Of a stretch of 64,000 nucleotides of DNA, positions 33,182 to 46,210 are shown piece by piece; position 1 is the stretch's first letter, and each line of letters starts with the position of its first letter. Where the stretch lies: positions 26,223,090-26,287,089 of the forward strand of contig NC_084591.1 in the NCBI RefSeq assembly GCF_033807715.1, read 5' to 3'. The notes below the pieces were generated by a model that saw only the letters and a list, made by a program, of their open reading frames with translations, was not told the DNA's origin and searched no databases. The position numbers were made by a program, and so were the translations under genes. This DNA comes from Cololabis saira. Taxonomy: Eukaryota > Chordata > Actinopteri > Beloniformes > Belonidae.

Positions 33182-34608
33182 GTGGAGCCGAATCCACCGG
33201 TTAGTGCACCTGGTTTACCTAAGAAAAGTGTTGAGTGCACGTATAAACATACTGCAGCAGCATCTTACCGTAGCCTCCTTCTGGCGCCAGTGCTGTCGAT
33301 ACACTGATGTGAACTAAAACTATATATTGTTAATGGAAATAGCACTTTATGTTTGGATCACGTTCTTTATCTAAACAAGAAACGTGTATATAGCCAACTT
33401 TATATTCTGTGTGATTGGTCAGGGCTTCACTTTATGACAGTTGAATACTTGAACAGATTTTTTTCCATAATCTTTTAACACGTACATTTCTTCTCACCAC
33501 ATTAGCCATGAAGAAGGAAGTCTTAAGTAGGCTACTGACAAGAAATTGTCATGAAATATGTAATAGATAAGTTCCCCCTGTCATATTAGCCTATTTATCA
33601 TTTTAAGTATCTGTCAAAGGTATTTTGAGGAATTACTGTATACACATTGTGGTTATAATGTATAAAAATCCTACATTATATTGTGCATTATTACTTTCCT
33701 GCCTTTGAGTGACTGCATGGTTTTAAGTTGTCCATCTGTCTGGGGTTATAGATTATTTTTAGTGTTTCACATTCAATAATCAACGCTTAAAGTCCGATTA
33801 TGTCTTGAATCCCCCCTGACATTTACAAACAGAGACACAGAGTCTAAGTTATGTCTCGGTACTAAACTTTCCGTCTGACTCACTCATCCTGTGATTTTAG
33901 CACCGTGGTGTGCTGACTACAGGCCCACGGCAAAGGCCTCCATGTCACCCACTGACTCACACATGCAGACATAGAAGGATGAAAGTCTTCGAGAGATGAT
34001 GCCTCCACTCAAGCATTCTGTTAACCTCCAGCAGTTTACCACTGCTGACCATTTACAGCACCTAAAATGTAGGTTCCACCCTTTTTTTCCCCCCAAGAAT
34101 GATCCAAAACAGTTTGTTTTTTTATATGAAATAACACCAAAATGTACTTTGATAAAGTTGATGATGTATTATAAAGACGCCAGCGTATTAAAAGTGATTC
34201 AGTTTACTTGGCATTTTTTTCCAAGGATTTAGCGGGTAGTCTAGAACAGAAAATGTGCTCTGACAGGGGGATAATTGAATTGACCATCTTCACCACCCAC
34301 TGCTATCCACCTTCGCTCCACTCCTCCTCTGTGTCCGTGCAACGGATAGTGATTTCTTTGCGCTTTAGAGAGAAAATAGTGAGATGAGAGTGTATTGATC
34401 ATTATTCTGCAGAGTGAAGCCTTACAGATCAGTAAGTTTCCCCAAGTAGCTCACATTTTTTGGACAAGACAGGATGCACTTCACATCCAGCCTCTGGTTA
34501 TCTCCCACCAAGAGAGCTGGGGATGCCGAGAGCCTTAACCTTATCATTGTCCAGAATATAAATCACCATTTATGTGAATAAACAATACCGTTAGACATTG
34601 GCTATCTA
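33182..34608 (+). other. tspan9 intron, no recognised feature
   Basis: AT-rich sequence between two mobile elements. No exon, RNA gene or repeat end recognised. Confidence 0.5.
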
Positions 34609-35778
34609 CACTCACCGGCCACTTTATTAGGTAAACATTGCTAGTACTGGGTTGGACCCCCTTTTGCCTTCAGCACTGCCTTAATCCTTTGTGACATAGA
34701 TTCAACAAGGTTCTGGAAACATTCCTCAGAGAGTTTGATCCATATTGACATGATAGCATCACGCAGTTGCAGCAGATTTGTCTGCTGCACATCCATGATG
34801 AGAATCTCCCGTTCCACCACAGTCCAAAGGTGCTCTATTGGACTGAGACCTGGTGACTGTGGAGGCCGTTCGAGTAGTGAACTCATTGTCATGTTCAGGA
34901 AACCAGTCTGATGATGATTCTCGATTTATGATATGCCGCGTTATCCTGCTGGAAGTAGCATCAGAAGATGATACACTGTGGTCATACTGTAAAGAGATGG
35001 ACATGGTCAGCAACAATACTCAGGTAGGCTGTGGCTTTGACACAATGCCCAATTGGTACTAATGGGCCCAAAGTGTGCCAGGAAAATATCCCCCCCACCA
35101 TCACACCACCACCACCAGCCTCTACTGTTGATACAAGGCAGGATAGATCCATGCTTTCATTTTGGCGACACCAAATTGTGACCCTACCATATGAATGTCG
35201 CAGCAGAAATGAAGACTCATCAGACCAGGCAGAGTTTTTTTTCCAATATTCTCTTGTCCAGTTTTAGCTGACAGGAATGGCCTTCTGCTGCTGTAGCCCA
35301 TCAACGTGTTCCACGTGTTGTGTGTTCAGAGATGCTCTTCTGCATACCTCGGTTGTAACGCGTGGTTATTTGAGTTACTGTTACCTTTCTATTAGTTCCA
35401 ACCAGTCTGGCCATTCTCCTCTGACCGCTGGCATCAACAAGGCATTCGCGCCCACAGAACTGCCGCTCACTGGATATTTTCTCTTTTTCGGGCCATTCTC
35501 TGTAAACCCAAGAGATGGTTGTGGGTGAAAATCCCAGTAGATCAGCAGTTTCTGAAATACTCATACCGGCCCGTCTGGCACCAACAACCCTGCCACATTC
35601 AAAATCACTTACGGTAAATCAGATTTCTTGCCCATTCTGATGTTGGTTTGAACTGCAGCAGATCGTCTTGTCTACTGACCATGTCTACATGCCTAAATGC
35701 ATTGAGTTGCTGCCATGTGATTGGCTGATTAGAAATTTGCAGTAGGACAGGTGTACCTAATAAAGTGGGAGGTGAGAG
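34609..35778 (-). mobile_element. Tc1/mariner-like transposon, near full length, dead
   Basis: 1.17 kb with inverted ends. CACTCACCGGCCACTTTATT on the left matches CTCTCACCTCCCACTTTATT read inward from the right, both continuing AGGTA-ACA/ACC. A TA dinucleotide lies on each side (34607-34608, 35779-35780), the expected Tc1 target duplication. The ACTTTATTAGGT terminus is a very common fish element end. The interior carries a decayed transposase on the minus strand. It is almost complete end to end but coding-dead. Confidence 0.9.
34641..35635 (-). pseudogene. Tc1-like transposase, frameshifted remnant
   Basis: On the minus strand an ATG at 35635 gives MGKKSDLP and then a stop, so the normal start is already broken. 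Recognisable pieces follow in order but in different frames. The N-terminal helix-turn-helix is MSISETADLLGFSPTTISWV with VYREWPEKEK (35564 downward). A middle piece is MMGYSSRRPFLS (35304). Then come WFPEHDNEFT (about 34900) and the C-terminal motif PPQSPGLSPIEHLWTVVERE through IKAVLKAKGG to a stop at 34641. The final catalytic acidic residue precedes the IEHLW motif in the family. Several frameshifts and stops separate the blocks, so no functional protein is possible. Confidence 0.88.
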
Positions 35779-35780
35779 TA

Positions 35781-38700
35781 GCTTTCCTGCTTTCTCATAA
35801 TTCCAACTACACTGATGATCGACATATACTTTAACCTACAGCGTATTATTGTAACCAAAGTTATTAATTATCAACGGTTGTGCCGGTAGAGAGAGGTGAA
35901 GTTAGCACATGTGCAGATGGGATCTGCAATACATACAAAAAAAGAAAAGAAAGGTATTTTTATAAATGTGCTTTCTCAAATCAATAATAATGATCATTTC
36001 AAGTGAAAACAGTCTGGTAGAACTACAAGGAAAGTCTCTGAAGATCTGCACAGTATCCTATTATCTTAATTAAAGAGTATGCAACATTTAGAAACACAGA
36101 TCATGTAGAAGGTCTGCCCACTTGGTAACATTGATGCTGTGAGTTCATGCATTTGAGAAATAAATCCATATGTGGGAGGGGAGGTGATGGTTAGATAAAA
36201 CACACTCATCTCCCAACACAGGATAAAGTGATGGAGGGTTTACTTTATCCTATTGTTTGGTATTTTATTATCAATTAGAATATCTGTGATCTTTGATCTC
36301 TTTTGATGTCTGAAATAAAGGGAATGAAAAGAAAGGTAAAATGATAGCAACATTTCTCTCTTGTTGCTTTTTTCCACTTTCTTAAATTAGAAACGTATAC
36401 TGAGTTCAAGCCTTCTTGTTTCAGAAGTCTACAGCCTGGCATGGCGCCACTTTCCTTAAGGCACAATGTTGAACCAAATGTTAAACTAAATGCAGTGATG
36501 TGTCAAGGCAAGCTCCTCTCACTGCCTGGAAACAGGAGGATGAATGTCTGCAAGCGTGTATGTGAATGTATTCGCGCGCACACACGCACGTACAATCAGT
36601 TATTTCTATCACCACTCATAACCTGCGGCCATACCCCAACCTCAACACTACATGACCTCCAATGGCACGTTCTCATCTAATCACATCCTTAGTAGATGCG
36701 CTGTGAAGCTGTGATTGGGGCGAAGCTGTGATCTGCTAACACAGATTATCTGAACACTTTTGTGTTTCCACTACTTCTTCCAGATCGTCTATCAGGGCTG
36801 TCAGGATTATGAAATGTCAGTTAGCGTTTCCCTGTCATAAAACTGATTGCAATAAACAGTTTTTAACTACTCTTGTTTTTTGTTTTTATGCCACTATGAC
36901 AGTAGAAATTGAATTATAACATTTTATATGAAATTTAAAATGTCATGTACTTTGCTCATTAAAAATGATTTGAAGTCTGTCCCTTCAGTTAACTCTATTA
37001 AACGGGCACTTAGCATCACACACCTGGTTTCATACGGATGAATGTTCATGATGATTAACCATAAATGATTACGATTATGTCAAATAATTTAGGAGCAATT
37101 GTCTGTCAAGTGGTAGTTTCTCTATGTGACGTGTAAAATTAGCTCTACGCATGATGCTGAAACTTGCTCCCACCTAATGTGTTTTGGGGTCGATATCAGT
37201 CCACCCTAGACACACAGTGTTGCTTGCAATCTTCCGAAAAGCTCACACCACCTAGCTCTGGGAGATGGAGCTACATGCAGGTCAAATGTCGATTGCTTGA
37301 CCGGTAAGGGGGTCAAAAATGATAGAGTACATCAAAGCATGGGTAGAAACCACTGACGATAACTTCACTTGGTCGATTTTTAAGCTTTGCTGCGGTCCAC
37401 AACAGACCCAGTCTTTGTCCACTGAGGCTTATGTCTTCTCTTCAGCAGAGCAAAACTAATGGAGCAGCAACCGGACAGCAACACAATCAGAAGTAGCCCA
37501 CACCTCTAGCTACACACATTTGAAACTGGCCCCAAGTGGCAACAGCAGGCGGACTACGCAGAGAGTTCACAGAACCACGTTAAAACCACAAGTTGCCTTG
37601 AATGAATGCTTTCTATAAACAAATACAGTGCAGTTGGCACAATAAAGCTATAATTAACACAGGGATGTTGTTCATTTTGAAACAAACATGTCTGATTTTG
37701 CAAATAGTTGCAAATCTTTTAATACTATTGAAAATGTTGCATCCTTCACAAGCACTGACAAGTTCAGTAATTATTTCAAGGTCAGCATCATAAGCATGTT
37801 TTCTTGTTTCCTGTTTCCTGAATAGTTTAGGCATTAACAGTCCCATTAGCATTAAATGTACACATTTATATAACGCATTCTTGACAGCATGAAATGCCGG
37901 GTCAGATGCACAGATTAGTCGCACGGGACTTAAGGGTGTTTGTGCATTTTAATGCTAATTAAGCGATGCTGCTTGCCTGTTGATTTGACAGCTCTAATTT
38001 CCATTTTCATCCTCCATAGATACTCTAGCCATGCGATTCTCATTGTTTTGTCTCATAGGAACTGATTTGGTACTGATTATAGGGGAACTCATTAAAACGT
38101 TTGAAAAAGAAAGGGGGGGGGGCAGAGCAGTAAAGAAGAATGGATTTCACACCCACTCTCCACCTCAACATCAATCTTCTTTTTTGTATGACGACACAGT
38201 TTTGGTTTATACGTTTGTCCTTTCTTGCTCTCTATTTTTATTTCTCTTTGACTGTTAACCATCTTTCTCTTCATTTCATCTTCAGACTCTTAGATGAGTT
38301 TAGTTATAGGGCTATATATCCCATCCAATCCCAGAGATTTAAGAAATATGGGAACATTGCAAGGTTTTGCACCAGAAAATAGTTCAAAGATGCCCATTTA
38401 AATGTGATTTCTGTCTCGTTTTGATGTTTAGCTTGTCTAATAGCGGCAGAGGAGGGATATGAAGTAAAAAAAGCATTAAGTGCTGCCAGGCGGGGCCTTA
38501 TCTTTCGCTAACACCGAACAGCTGAATGTAGTACATCAGAGGATTGGCGGGACTGTGAAGTAACAGCAGGTGATTCTTGATTGAGCTGCAGTGTCTGGTC
38601 AACTCAGGAAGGCAAACAGACCATTTCTTTCTGTGTCCGAAGTTGTGGTCATGCAGCAGAATCCTGATATACAGTATGTGCATCCAGAGCACAAGTGAAA

Positions 38701-41700
38701 CAGGAGCTGTTTCCTGCAGCACCGCTCCATCTTAGGCATGATAAGGTATACAGCATGTTTAATAAGAGCAAACAGCAAAAAAATAACCCTGGCCAAAATC
38801 TTTATAAAATATTCTGTTAATGAATTGTGAGCTAAAGCGCTCATCCATCCTTGAAAGGATTGGCCAACAGAGGCGTATGACTATTTTTTATGCATTTTCT
38901 TCAGTGATCCCCTTTCCCTCGCGGGCCATACTACAGTTGGAAAAACACCAATATGCAGGCTCAATCAAGAAGAAAATTAAGTGAGAGTGCAACATTGCTA
39001 AATGAAGTATTTCAGTCGTTTTAATGACTAGTCAAGATGAATTTACAGGACATGCGACTAATGGCCATTGTCCTAGTCGCAAAGCATTTCAACATTTATG
39101 CCAGCCTGACATGAGCTTCCTTTTACGGTTTTGAGAATTTTAAAAAGTGAGACATTTTTTCAGATCTTTTTCAGATATGCACATCTCTGGAATTAATTCA
39201 GTATAAAGTATTTTTGCATAGATGCGACCAGGGTATTCTGATGAGTCTCTGTAAATGAATCACAGATTAATCTTGTCATAAACAAAACCTTAACTTGGAG
39301 GAAGAAAGACAAACCAAAACTCTGAATGATAATTGAAAAGATTGGTTCCAGTTGCAATTATCACATCGGTGGCTGGCAAATGCTGAAGCGTTTTTGATGT
39401 TGTGGATCGATAGATAGACAGAATAGTCTTTGGTGAAACAATATGCGCGCCATGACTGTCCAGCGTAAAACAAAAAAATGAATACACAAACTAACGACAC
39501 GTGCGGCACACAATTAGAAGGTAGTGTATGAGTTGGGGTGAGGTTAGGGTTGCTACTTGAGTGTCTGAACAAAAGAGATCAAAACAAAACAGCATGTGCA
39601 GTGGGAGTAAGTTTGAAGCCCACATGTGTGACTTGTGTGTAATGAGGCTCCATCTGTGCCAAGCACCTCATCCAAGTAGGGTGACAACTACGTCAATAAA
39701 TCAATCAGTTGATTAGAATTAAGTTGTCTGGTACTTAGCCATACTGTTGCTATTCTAGCTGCATGCCCTGTTATTACTCCACAAAAGGAAATGTGGATCC
39801 ATGGCTTGCTGTTTCCTCATCTGCTGGCTCCTTTGGTGGTGAGCCAAGTCCCAAAAACAAATTGTTTCTTTTGATGAGCCTGCATTCTGCTTGGTTGCTT
39901 TTCTTGCTTGTTCAGGTAGCTAACAGAATATGTGTACCTCCTTGCCCAACTTGTTAACTGAATTTTTTTTTTTTATTCTCACCCAGACTTCACTGTATCA
40001 CAGGTATCACTGCCATGAGAGAAGACTTCTGTTCTCATGTCTACATTACAGTCTGCTCCAGGCAACAATGGAGGAAAAATAGCTTTAACAAGTAGTCTTT
40101 TTTTCTGTTGAAGGAATGGTCAGAGAGGGGAAGATTTGTCGTTTTGATATGGAGGATCTTCTTCTCCTGGCACCAGGTTACAACTGGGGCTTGGTGAACC
40201 CACACAACTGTTTATCTTTTAAAGTTAGTGTTCCATCAAAATGCCACCACAAATGAATAAATTAAGTTCATTGTAGCCCTTACAATGTAAGTATTTCACT
40301 CAGACAACGTAACCTTATTAAAACATACATGAATAATATACCTGCATGTCCATAGAATCGAAGAAAGTGGAAGTCAGGAGGGTGTCGAGATTTACTTTTA
40401 AGATCAATAGCAAGCTTAGCAAGTGAGACATTCAAATATATCTGAGAGACAAGTACCTTTTACTCTTTATGGAGGTATAAGAACAAGCTGAAGTAATTGG
40501 AGTGAACCATGCAGATGGGTGAATTTAAGCATGCACACTGAAAAGATTGTATCCCTGAATCAACTCCCAGGGGTTGTTTCTTTCTTGTCATAACACATTT
40601 CAACCGAAACAGAAACAAAATAGCTGCTTTCATTTCGTAACGGATTGACAATGGAGAATCTGTAATTTTGTACCTTTCAAAATACTTATTCACGACCCAC
40701 TAGTTTCACCTGTTTCGCAAGAAGTATTGACAGTCAGTCCTCATTCATCCCCCAAACTGCCAGCTCAGATGTCTTTTTGAAAAATGAATGGAGAGAAAGG
40801 GAACACACCGTGATGTATTGGAGACTGTGGAAGATTAGAGGCTAGAAACTGATATACAGGCAACCGAACACTCATCCCCAACGAAGTCACAAGGTTTGAT
40901 ATATTCCATGGGCTGTTTATAAGATTTTTTTTTTCCCCCAGCTCTTTCTTGTCCATCACTGACTCAGTCGCGTCGGCTATTGTTGAACAGTCAGAATGTG
41001 AACTACAACCTTACCAAAGTTTGTCCAAGGCAGGTGATGTTATCTCAAATGGGATTTTAAAAAAGTCCTTAGAGAATATGTTTTTCAGGTGTTGAGAAAT
41101 CCAGACAGATTTTTAAACTCTAGAGCTTTTTAGTAAGTTGAGTTTGGTGAAGATACACTTAATATGTGAATGCATCACTCATAAGCCCTCCTTCCACCAG
41201 TAGATCGACTCAATGTTTAAACATTAAACAACATTAAAATTCAGCAGGAGTGAAACAAGGCAAGATAATACAAGATAACTAGTAAACCTTTTTTTTTCTG
41301 CTGCTTGGCTCAAAAACTGTTGTGTTGCACTTGGCAGAAATGTTTACATTTAAAATGGGACATATGAGCTGGATCTAAGCTGGATTTTGCAGACGTCTGG
41401 TTCTTAACGTCAATCCATGAATTATTACTTAAAGACTAGAAGCTCCTCGCCAAGTCCAGTTCAAGTTTACTCAGCGACTGTATTTTCATTAGGGAAACAG
41501 GATTTTCATGCAATTTTGCATCTTTGTGTTCAACAGAAATCTGTGAATTTCTCTGTGCTGGTTTCAAATTAACATACATACCAGCTCCTGCTGACTCAAA
41601 TATTGTCTTTTTTTTTACTATATGCATGCTCAAGGTGACTTGCACACATTTTTTGAGTCCTGACTTGGGTCTGAAGCACTTTCTATTTTGCAGAGCCAAA

Positions 41701-44700
41701 TAAGAAAAAAGATATATCACTCTCAGTTGCTTACTTAGGGTTTTAATTAAAATTACAGCCTTAATCAACATCCAGTTTCCCCTTAATCAAAATGAAGATG
41801 GGGCAGAGCTGTAAAGCAGCCTTGCATCTCTTATGAAAAGTATAACGGCTCCCAAAAAAATAGTTTAACTGATTCTGACTATATGGGTCTCTCTCCGCTG
41901 CTGGTTTCTCTCCTTCACTTGGAAGAACATTTTATTTGCACCATTTGATTCAACGCATTCTCATTTCCATCTCGTTGGGTTCTAAGGCTTGTCAACACCT
42001 CTTCACATCAGTTTTCGAGGCACTGAGCAACTTTTTGCTGTCACTTTTTGGGAACTGCTATGTGGTCATTCATGTATCAACATTGGAGTGTGGCAGGTTG
42101 ATGGGGACTGCTGTTTTTCCACTTCCTTTTGCCTTTTGATAATTCATGCAGTTTTTGTTTGTCTGTTTTTACTTCCTTCAGTCTACTGCCACTTTGTTAA
42201 ACTTTAACAAGACCTTTTAAGCACTTCTTTTTTTGGTCAAAATACAAGAGTATAAAAGCTTCATTTTAAACCACATATTTGCACTTCTGTTTATAGTAGA
42301 CTGAACCTCAGTTTCATCTCTCCTCGGTGGAGTCCTCCTCTTTTGAGATCGGTGTTGACATCTTTGTACTTAACCACTTCTGACGTATAGCAAATCCAGG
42401 TTATTGGTGTTCGGGTGGAAATAAAGATGGAAGCGGGGGCAATTTTATTCTGATCTGGTCTGTATTGTAACTGAATGACATATCAAAGTTGTCTGCCTAC
42501 TTACTGTACAACCGCAGCATTGCATAATACAGGAGTTTTTCAGAAGTCGGACAGTCAACTTTTTGTCCCCTTTACTTGATTAAGTACTTGGGTTAAGATA
42601 ATGCAATAAAAGTACATGGTTGAGTTCAGGAGGATGTCTACTCATTCAAAATCAAAATCTAATATGTGTAATATGTGTCTAATAACTGTATCATTGTATG
42701 AGGAGCTTTACTTGCATTATCCTCTAAATGTTGACTTATGGGCACAGATGACACTGCAAACACACATGGTTTAAAAACTGACACTGTGAGGTCTTGACCA
42801 AACTTTGGTATGTGATGGGCTTGGAAAAAGAATGGTTCATTTAATCAATATTTGGATGAGAGAAGAGTGACTAACTTTAACCATCAATCTTATCTGAAAG
42901 AAGAAAAATCTCAGTTAAGTTCCATTCACCTTGAATGTAATGTGACAATTTCAAATCTTTTCAAGGCATATTACACAAAAGATGAAAAATGTAATCTTCT
43001 TTTTTTACTGCCTATTCATTGTTTTTTTGTGAAATATATATTTTTTTTCAATATTTATATTGGTTGTATTTGTTTTTACCTCTATAGTATTGGACATTTC
43101 TTACTTTAGAGCACATGTTGTGTCCACATGTGTAAAGCACAGAGAACTAAAGCTATTGTGCTTTAAATTGCTCTTACTTCCTAGAATATGGGATTTCACC
43201 CTGCACAGTAATGCAGAGGCTGTTACAATGAGGTAGCGCAGTGTGGGCTAGCGATAGATTTGCAACGTCATGGAAGAGGAGAGGAAGAGTGGGAGAGAGG
43301 GGGGAAGATTATATAGTCAGTGAGGCATTAATGTCAGCTAGCAAATATAGCACAGGGCTGTAGCAGCCCCGTGCCACGGGAGAGGGATACAGCAGTGTCA
43401 GGGATCTGTGTGCCAGACCTAATGGATGAGGTGCAGCAACTCGTCAATCATTAGGGGTCCTGTTACTTCTATGACAGTGGACCCCCGCATTTGGAGAATC
43501 TACCCTTTTTCATGCCCTCTGACTTCCCCCATGAACAACTCAGGGCCCAGTTAACCTGCAGGTCATATGATTGGACCACCACACCCCCAATGACACAGGA
43601 TCAGTATTTTCTTTTCTTAAATTTTTTTTAACTCTTGATTACTTTTCCTTTAAGTCCATATTTAATAGATATAATCCCTTTTTGAAAGGCTTATGTTTGA
43701 CCAGATATAGTAACAATCTTCATTTACCACAAAATACAGGCCCCATACATGAGTAATTGGACACTAAAGCAAAAGTCAAAGCAATTAACCCATTTCCAAA
43801 GGGTAATGAGACTCTATGCTTTAAGGCAGATCAGCTGTCATAAGGTTAGTGTTTGAATAAATGATACAAGGCTCTTCGACATGACAGTGGTCTTGATTCA
43901 GCTTTCTAGGCAAGGGTCCAACAAGGTCCAACACTGCATTAACATCACCACTAACACCCTGGCCACATAATTGAAGTTGTACTTTGTTCACCTTTAATGA
44001 TTCACTTTCATCCGAAGAAAGCAAGCATCTTCAGTGCATCTTTTACCTTGATTTTTTTTTTTTTAATTCTGAGTTTGCTTGTCACTGACGAACACAACTA
44101 TACCTCAACAGCATGCTTTAAGAAGGATGTAAATGACATCCTGCTGGATTTCCTCAAGCTGCTGCATTTTTCATCATCTCACCTCAAAAGGGACATTACT
44201 GTTCATGATCTGCAAGTATATTTTCCAAACTTTGATCATCCACTCCCAAAATATTGAGTTAAACTAAAGTTGAAAATAATAGATGATAAATACAGACCTT
44301 TTTAAAATTACCTTTGAGCACCTTTAGTCGAGCAAGCTTTAGCATTGGAGGAAATTTCTGTTATTACGGAGATTCAGCATGAGTGGGTTAAATTCTTCAT
44401 GCGCTGACAAAACATCAAAGAAGTGATTCTTCCAGCAGCACGGCAGGAATAAGAGTGCAGGTGTTGTGTTCAGCATCCCAATCTGCATTTTTCTTTGAAA
44501 CATGCATTCTAAACATTTCATTAGATTCCTGTATGCCTAATTTATTATGTTCTTATTCTTAAAAACCACAACAAACAACAACGTGAGTCACAATTAATAT
44601 TAAAGCACTGTTTACTTAAAGGGATGAGATGAAATTCATGGCCAATCCTGTTGAAATATGGAATAATTAAATTATTGAGCAACATCTGCCAAACTTCAGA

Positions 44701-45129
44701 TGTTAATGTTGATGTTAATGAATTTTCACATAGCTGGCAAATTATTTTAGAAAGAACTCTAACAAGATATACAGTATACTTTTGTGATATAAATAACCTT
44801 AGCTTTAAAGCTAATTGAATTTTCTGTGAGCAGGAAATATTTGTTAGCATTTCAGTGTGTGTCTTATGTTTAAGGTAAAAAAAACAAAAAACAATCAGTC
44901 CTTTATTGATCATATTTAATAAAAGTCTTCATTCTCAGCCTCTGGGACACGCACAGATTGAGACCTTCTGATATTTCTGCAGGTTTCTGCACACTCTTGG
45001 ACGTGCATTATTTCCTTCTCCTCCTCTCTTAGCCAGCAGATAACTGATCAAAGTGCTATTATGAAGCCTTTTCTTCTTGAGTTTATTCCAGGTTGTGGTA
45101 ATTTTCACACAAAGAGCACAGGGGCTATT
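35781..45129 (+). other. tspan9 intron, no recognised feature
   Basis: More than 9 kb of AT-rich intronic sequence. A G-run lies near 38111-38120. Isolated open frames of 60-110 codons lack family motifs. The segment 37120-37600 is less AT-rich than its surroundings and could be an unrecognised repeat, but I found no terminal repeats. Confidence 0.45.
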
Positions 45130-45360
45130 GCACACCGTCAAGCTCATGTATTGGTGATGGTAGAATCGTGCCTCTGCATAAAGTGTTGCTCAGCACATCC
45201 CAGTGATTCTCAAAGGGGTTGAAGTCTGGAAGTGGTAACCAATTCATATGTCAGAATGATGCCTCGTGCTCCCTCAGCCACTCTTTCTCCTGGCATTGTA
45301 ATCGTGGAATATGCTTGAGCCATCAGGGAAGAAAAGGTCCATTGATGGAATAACCGGGGT
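45130..45360 (-). pseudogene. Tc1-like transposase, C-terminal relic
   Basis: Reading the minus strand leftward from about 45355, LFFPDGSSIFHDYN resembles the Tc1 FQQDNAPCH-type region. After a frame change, a piece reads LPDFNPFENHWDVLSNTLCR followed by GTILPSPIHEL, the counterpart of the family's SPDLNPIENLWDVL----R---P----EL C-terminus. Stops and frameshifts separate the pieces, and neither terminal inverted repeat was found. It is a different, older subfamily than the copy at 34.6 kb. Confidence 0.65.
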
Positions 45361-45393
45361 CAGTCTGGACTCAATAGACCTCATGACCTTCTT

Positions 45394-45438
45394 CTGTTGC
45401 AGTTCAATCTGTCGCAGTTCAATCTGTTGCAGTTCAAT
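45394..45438. repeat. 15-bp tandem repeat, 3 copies
   Basis: CTGTTGCAGTTCAAT is repeated three times with a single base change in the middle copy (CTGTCGCAG). On the minus strand it encodes an in-frame IELQQ/IELRQ/IELQQ pentad repeat. Confidence 0.9.
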
Positions 45439-45882
45439 CTTAATGCTCCTTAGCAAATCAAAGCCCTTGTTTTGATTAGCCTCACTGATAAGTGGTTTTC
45501 CTAAGGCTCCACACTGTTTAGTCCCAATCCCTTGAGTTCCCTTCACATTGTACTTTCACTATTAAACCATAAGTTCTACAGTTGTTGTTTTTTACAACAT
45601 ATATACATTTATAATTTGACCCTTCTAATAAAAGATTAACATATTTTCCACAACCACAGGATGCATCTACCAACATGTTTTTTTAAAGAAATGAGAAGCT
45701 ACATAATTCATCAGTTAGGGTTACATAATGCTGAAAACATAATCATCCATGCAAGAATTCTCCAATAGAGCCCATGATGTCAGAATTCCCAGCGTGCACC
45801 ACTCCAGAATGTAAAAAACGGCATTTAGGCAGTAAAGCGGAAGCGGGCGAGAGGGATGTTTCTGCACCGGTAGACGGTAGAT

Positions 45883-46210
45883 ATGATGCCCGATAGCTGT
45901 TGTACACCAGGATGCCAGAATATTATAAAAAGGGGAACAGATAGAGGTTTTTATCGGATCCATAAAGATCCAGAGAGGCGAGATAAATAGATTTCTGCCA
46001 TAAAACGCGACCAAGACAGCTGACACACGAAAGAAGCTCTCACCAAATCCAGCTGTGCAGATGCAGTGGGCTCCAAGCACAACACCATCCTCTCCGACCA
46101 CTTCCACATCCATTCATACGAAGGTCATCTAGTCTTTGTGAATGACTTGCCTAAAAAAACAACTGTTTATCATAGACGTATGAAATTAATGCATGGGGTA
46201 GTGCCTTAAA
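45883..46210 (+). pseudogene. THAP-domain (zinc finger) relic
   Basis: From ATG-ATG at 45883/45886 the + strand reads MPDSCCTPGCQNIIKRGTDR, then GFYRIHKDPERRDK, stop, ISAIKRDQDS, stop, HTKEALTKSSC, and ILSDHFH. This is the THAP pattern: an MP--C----GC start, FYR/FP, RR--W, a second W, and a C--HF-type end. Both in-frame stops (TAG 45988-45990 and TGA 46021-46023) sit where the domain's conserved tryptophans belong, one base away from TGG. The Cys normally three residues before His in C--H is Leu here, with a nearby Cys at 46054. The frame ends at TAA near 46210. THAP domains bind DNA in P-element-type transposases and host regulators. No further domain follows, so its origin (transposon or host gene) is undecided. 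Confidence 0.75.

Noticed and set aside
32824..33317. Overlapping 114- and 106-codon frames
   Set aside because: They lie in, or run out of, the TTAA-bordered element, contain translated T-runs and have no domain pattern.
37120..37600. Possible unrecognised repeat of higher GC content
   Set aside because: No terminal repeats, promoter boxes or target duplication could be identified.
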